A stretch of 64,000 nt of DNA. Origin: Rhynochetos jubatus. Lineage: Eukaryota > Chordata > Aves > Eurypygiformes > Rhynochetidae. The DNA lies in NCBI GenBank assembly GCA_027574665.1, contig CM050654.1, positions 13,448,142 through 13,512,141 of the forward strand, in the 5' to 3' direction. The position numbers were made by a program, and so were the translations under genes. The notes below the pieces were generated by a model. The model was given only the letters and a program-made list of their open reading frames with translations. It did not search any database and was not told where the DNA came from. Of this stretch, positions 60,501-64,000 are shown piece by piece. Every line of letters begins with the position of its first letter. Position 1 is the stretch's first letter.

Positions 60501-63500
60501 TTTTTATTCTTTCTTAATCAAATTTTTTTTCAGCTCTTCCGTTATTTTGACCGTGAAAAATATCCACTCAAAGATAGGCTGCAAATGCAGCTTTCAGAGG
60601 TGTAATGAAGGGGAGTACCAGTGGAGCAAGTTTTTTCTTAGCCAGGTCTTTTAAAACTCATTTGGCTTTTCCTGCTGAGTTACTACTGGAATTTTCTTAC
60701 TGTCATTTAGTGAATAAATGCTCTTTTGTACTATTAACACCATCAGTGTTCCCGTTCAGTGATGGACCACTGGTGGGATTCAGCCTCTTCCTATTACTTC
60801 AAATGAAACTATCTGGACCTTAGATGCTGCCAGCCACCAAATCTTTCTTCTTGCATCAACTCCTCTGGTTGCTGTTTCCTCCTTTTTTCTGTTTTCTTCC
60901 TTTACTAATTTCCTAATTTTCCTAATTTTCCTTATTTTACTTTATAACTCACAGCAACAACTTCTCTTATTTTCAGTTTGTAATGTATTGCTTTCTTGTA
61001 GCTATTTTTCTTTCCTGCATAAGGGACATTTTTAACAAGCATAACCTTCTTTCTGTCTTGTCTGGCTCCGATGGTGTTTTCCATGGCTTGACTGAAGAAT
61101 GTTTAGATGATTTACCTACAGGTCATCCTCTTCTGTCAGGTTGTAAGGAGGACTTCACGTGGATGCTATGGTGGTCTCTAAAATTAAGAAAAAATAAAAT
61201 AAAAAAATCTTTCAGGTTCAGCTGGGTCATATTCTTGCAAAGCCCTCTCAGTGGAAGTCCTTGATTTTAGTAGTTTGTTGATTTTTATTTTTTTTCTTCC
61301 TCCTCTGAACAAGGGATGCAGAGAAGGATTTGCTCTGATTTAATGTCTGTGGCTGAATAACTGATTTCTTCAAAATACTTAAAGCATATGCTGTTTCCAA
61401 TAGATGCAGAAATAAACAAAATCATTGCAGGTAGAAGACCTCAGGAAGGTGTGTACATAGTGTGCTGTGCTCACATTTGGATTTTGGCATGGCAGGATGT
61501 AGTACATGATGCTGTTCTCCCACGTGATGTGGAAATAAAAAGCCCATCTTCTATCATTTCAAAAGCTTCCAGCCCTATCGTTTCTTTCTGGTTTGTCTGC
61601 TCGCACTCTCTGAGTCCTGTGGGTTGCTGGGGCTACTGCCGGAGTTCTTTCTGCACTCATCTTTAACCAGGAGCTGTACCAGGGGGACAACCTGTGCAGT
61701 CACACTGGGACTCAGGCACTACGAGGAGTGTGGCCACAGCAGTGTGTGCAGCAAGCTGTGGCTTCCCTGCTGGCAGGACCACGGGTGAGGGCCCTGAAGT
61801 CAGGCCAGGTATCTCTGCATTGGCTCGCAGGTGTAGGTGTGACTGTGCCCACCCCTGTGGGAATGTATGGAGTGACTTCTATGTCTTGTTTCAACTAGGG
61901 ACAGTGGCAGGTTGCTCTAGTCTCTGTGTTTTGGAAGGACACAGTGGCAGTGTCCTCTGCACTTGCTGCAGAGCTGTCATATCTCTGACTAGCAAAAGAG
62001 ATGAACATTAACACTGTGCTGAGATGTGCAGATATTGCAGTGCTCATTTTCCTGTTCCCCAGGGCCATGACAGCCCTTATGTCAGGGTAATGCTGTAACT
62101 CTCAGTGAGCCTGCACAATATTTGCTAGCAATATTTTAGAGTTCTCCTGCTCGCAGTCCTCAGAGCTGTCGGGAAGATGCTGAGACATTGGATCTTTGGC
62201 GTTTCCTGGCTTTTGATCTTGGATCTTCTTCATTATGTTCTGCTGCAGGTTCAGGCTGGTTACACGTCCTGTGCTCTTGCAGTGCCTTTGCCCCATGTCT
62301 GTGTAAAGAGTGGATGGAGCATGGCTTCCCATCTGTCCCTTCTGTGGGATGTGTGACCGTTTTCTTCAGATGTAGCTCTTGCTACTGTGATCCAGGTTTC
62401 AGTCAGTACAAGGTCCCATCACTGCAGTCACCGCCATAAACCTGAAATCAATGCAGAAGTTTTAAGTAGGTATAACTGGGGGAAGATCATGTTTCCTGAA
62501 CTCCACCAGCTACTCTTGGTGTTGGCTTGTCTCCAAATTGGGTTTAAGGCACTCATTTAATCTATTACCTCTAAGTAACTTTGGATTTTCCAGCATGAGA
62601 GACTCTTTTGCTGTGCCACCTAGTAAGAGTGATGATCCACTCATACTCAGAATGGATGCTTAATAAGGGCCACTGGTTTGATTACTCACCTTTCCTCCCT
62701 GGTCTGATACAGCACTGATCTGTTGGGTGCTGGTACAGACTGCTCCACATGGCTTGCTTATCTGCAGATGGGTGCTGATGGGAGCTGAGGGCTGCTTTGC
62801 ATGGAGGGACGAGCTCTGTAAGGCAGGTCTGTGACTGCTCTAGGGTTGTCTGCTTTAAGTAGGAACTCCTTTTAATTTTTTCTTCAGATGTATTCAAAGG
62901 ATAATTTGCAAAGAAATGAGAGTTTGTACGATGGACTCCTCCTGGGAATGCTGCAGCAAGATCTCATTTTCCCAGGGCTTGCTGTTACTGCTTCTGCTTG
63001 AAGACAGAAAGTCTTTCTGTCTTTCTCAGGTTTATATTCCCTTAGAGCACAGGGATAATTCAGCCCATGTCCAAGGTGTCCTCAGAGACTCATGAGCATT
63101 ACAGCCTTCAAGCAACCCAAATACTTGGCAATAACAGAGTGGCTGGGAGTGGTTGGAGACATTGAGTCCAGTGGGCTGCGTCAGTCCCTTCCAAACTAAA
63201 AGCCTCCTCCATACTGGAAGCAGATCTGGCACTTGGGGTGTCCTAAGTGAAGGTTTTGTTCCACAGGGAGAATGAAGAGGAAACATGACAAATCTTCTGC
63301 ATCATGTGGGGTCTTCTGTAGGATTATACAGAGGCGCTGTGTGTATGTATTGAAGTGTCATACAGGAATTTATTTCTCACTGCAGATCATTGCCCACCTT
63401 TATTTAAGGGAAGTTCTTCTGGAAACCTGTTGGATGATGAAGTATAAAGAGAAAACTTCAGGAACAATGATGGCAAAAGGAGCTGTGGAGTGGTAGCCTC

Positions 63501-64000
63501 ATTACAGACATTGAGAAGTCATTTGTGCTCTTGGAAGCTTCTTGACTTTGGCTTCATGGCCCTAATTATAAAACCAAGTTGAAGTAGTAACTTCAGTGTC
63601 ATACCATGCCAGAAAATAAACCCTCCTGCATTGCATGGATTTCATTTCCAAAAAGTGTTTCCAGATGTAGTCTTTATGTACTGCTGCTTTTTTCTTTTTT
63701 AAATTTGTCTTTCATTTGTCATTTAAACAGCAAAGGTAAATTTTCTTCATGGTAAAATTGAATGAATTTGGCAATGCTAGTGATTTAAAAAAATAAAAAG
63801 AAAAAAGCATTCTTTGAAAAGCATGTCATTTTGTTTAGATGTTTTTCTCAAAGATTTCCTCCAAACATGCTTCTCAACCTCTGTCCAGCCTGCACTCCAG
63901 TATTTGAAAGGGATTTTTAGTAATGGAGGGAAAGAGGAAAGCAGACAAGCCATTACAATCTTGCCTCCTGTCGAACATCTCCAGCAGGGACTGTTCAGCA
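60501..64000. other. Non-coding sequence, possibly LINE-derived in part
   Basis: On the minus strand this stretch lies upstream of the LINE remnant and could hold its lost 5' part, but I see no convincing endonuclease or RT N-terminal block. A pyrimidine-rich imperfect repeat (TTTCCTAA-type units) is at 60905-60938. A minus frame at 62102-62332 is open for 76 codons without a recognised domain. An A-rich stretch lies at about 63786-63808. Confidence 0.45.

Noticed and set aside
62102-62332. 76-codon minus frame as ORF1 of the nearby old LINE or a terminal exon
   Set aside because: The composition looks protein-like, but no ORF1 domain is recognisable and the nearby LINE is far too decayed for an intact ORF1 segment to be likely.

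Overview
The window reads as vertebrate, almost certainly avian, non-coding nuclear DNA. The main evidence is two copies of the CR1 non-LTR retrotransposon with the short CR1 3' untranslated region and 8-bp terminal repeats of the ATTCTATG type. A sparse, old repeat load, AT-rich unique sequence, few CpG and many short simple repeats agree with this. I found no operon, no bacterial-type gene, no CRISPR array, no rRNA or tRNA, and no complete protein-coding gene. Nearly all open reading frames are short and lack recognisable domains. The sequence is best described as a long intron or an intergenic desert.

Layout: 1-2.4 kb is unique sequence with one unexplained 130-codon minus-strand frame. 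A 5'-truncated, multiply broken CR1 lies at about 2.4-3.99 kb (+). It has an odd internal junction where CR1-tail-like decamers replace part of the coding region. A second, very short CR1 tail lies at 13.52-13.64 kb (+). A third LINE remnant, older and on the minus strand, lies at about 60.05-60.50 kb; its reverse-transcriptase motifs survive only as scattered blocks. Between these are unique sequence, microsatellites, an 11-bp minisatellite (32.03-32.10 kb), a 12-bp tandem repeat (20.87-20.92 kb), homopolymer tracts, two G-quadruplex motifs (12.52 kb minus, 38.64 kb plus) and a compact GC-rich hairpin (10.14-10.19 kb).

Possible host-gene content is limited to splice-flanked open segments. 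Two lie on the minus strand with compatible phase (7299-7406 and 5512-5622); others are at 24091-24170 (-), 34403-34658 (+) and 49210-49298 (+). I do not recognise any of the peptides. Pseudo-exons are common in 64 kb of vertebrate DNA, so these are hypotheses. AT-rich blocks near 34.0, 48.6, 52.5 and 57.5 kb look like candidate conserved non-coding elements, but only alignment could show that. I see no convincing new biological system here.
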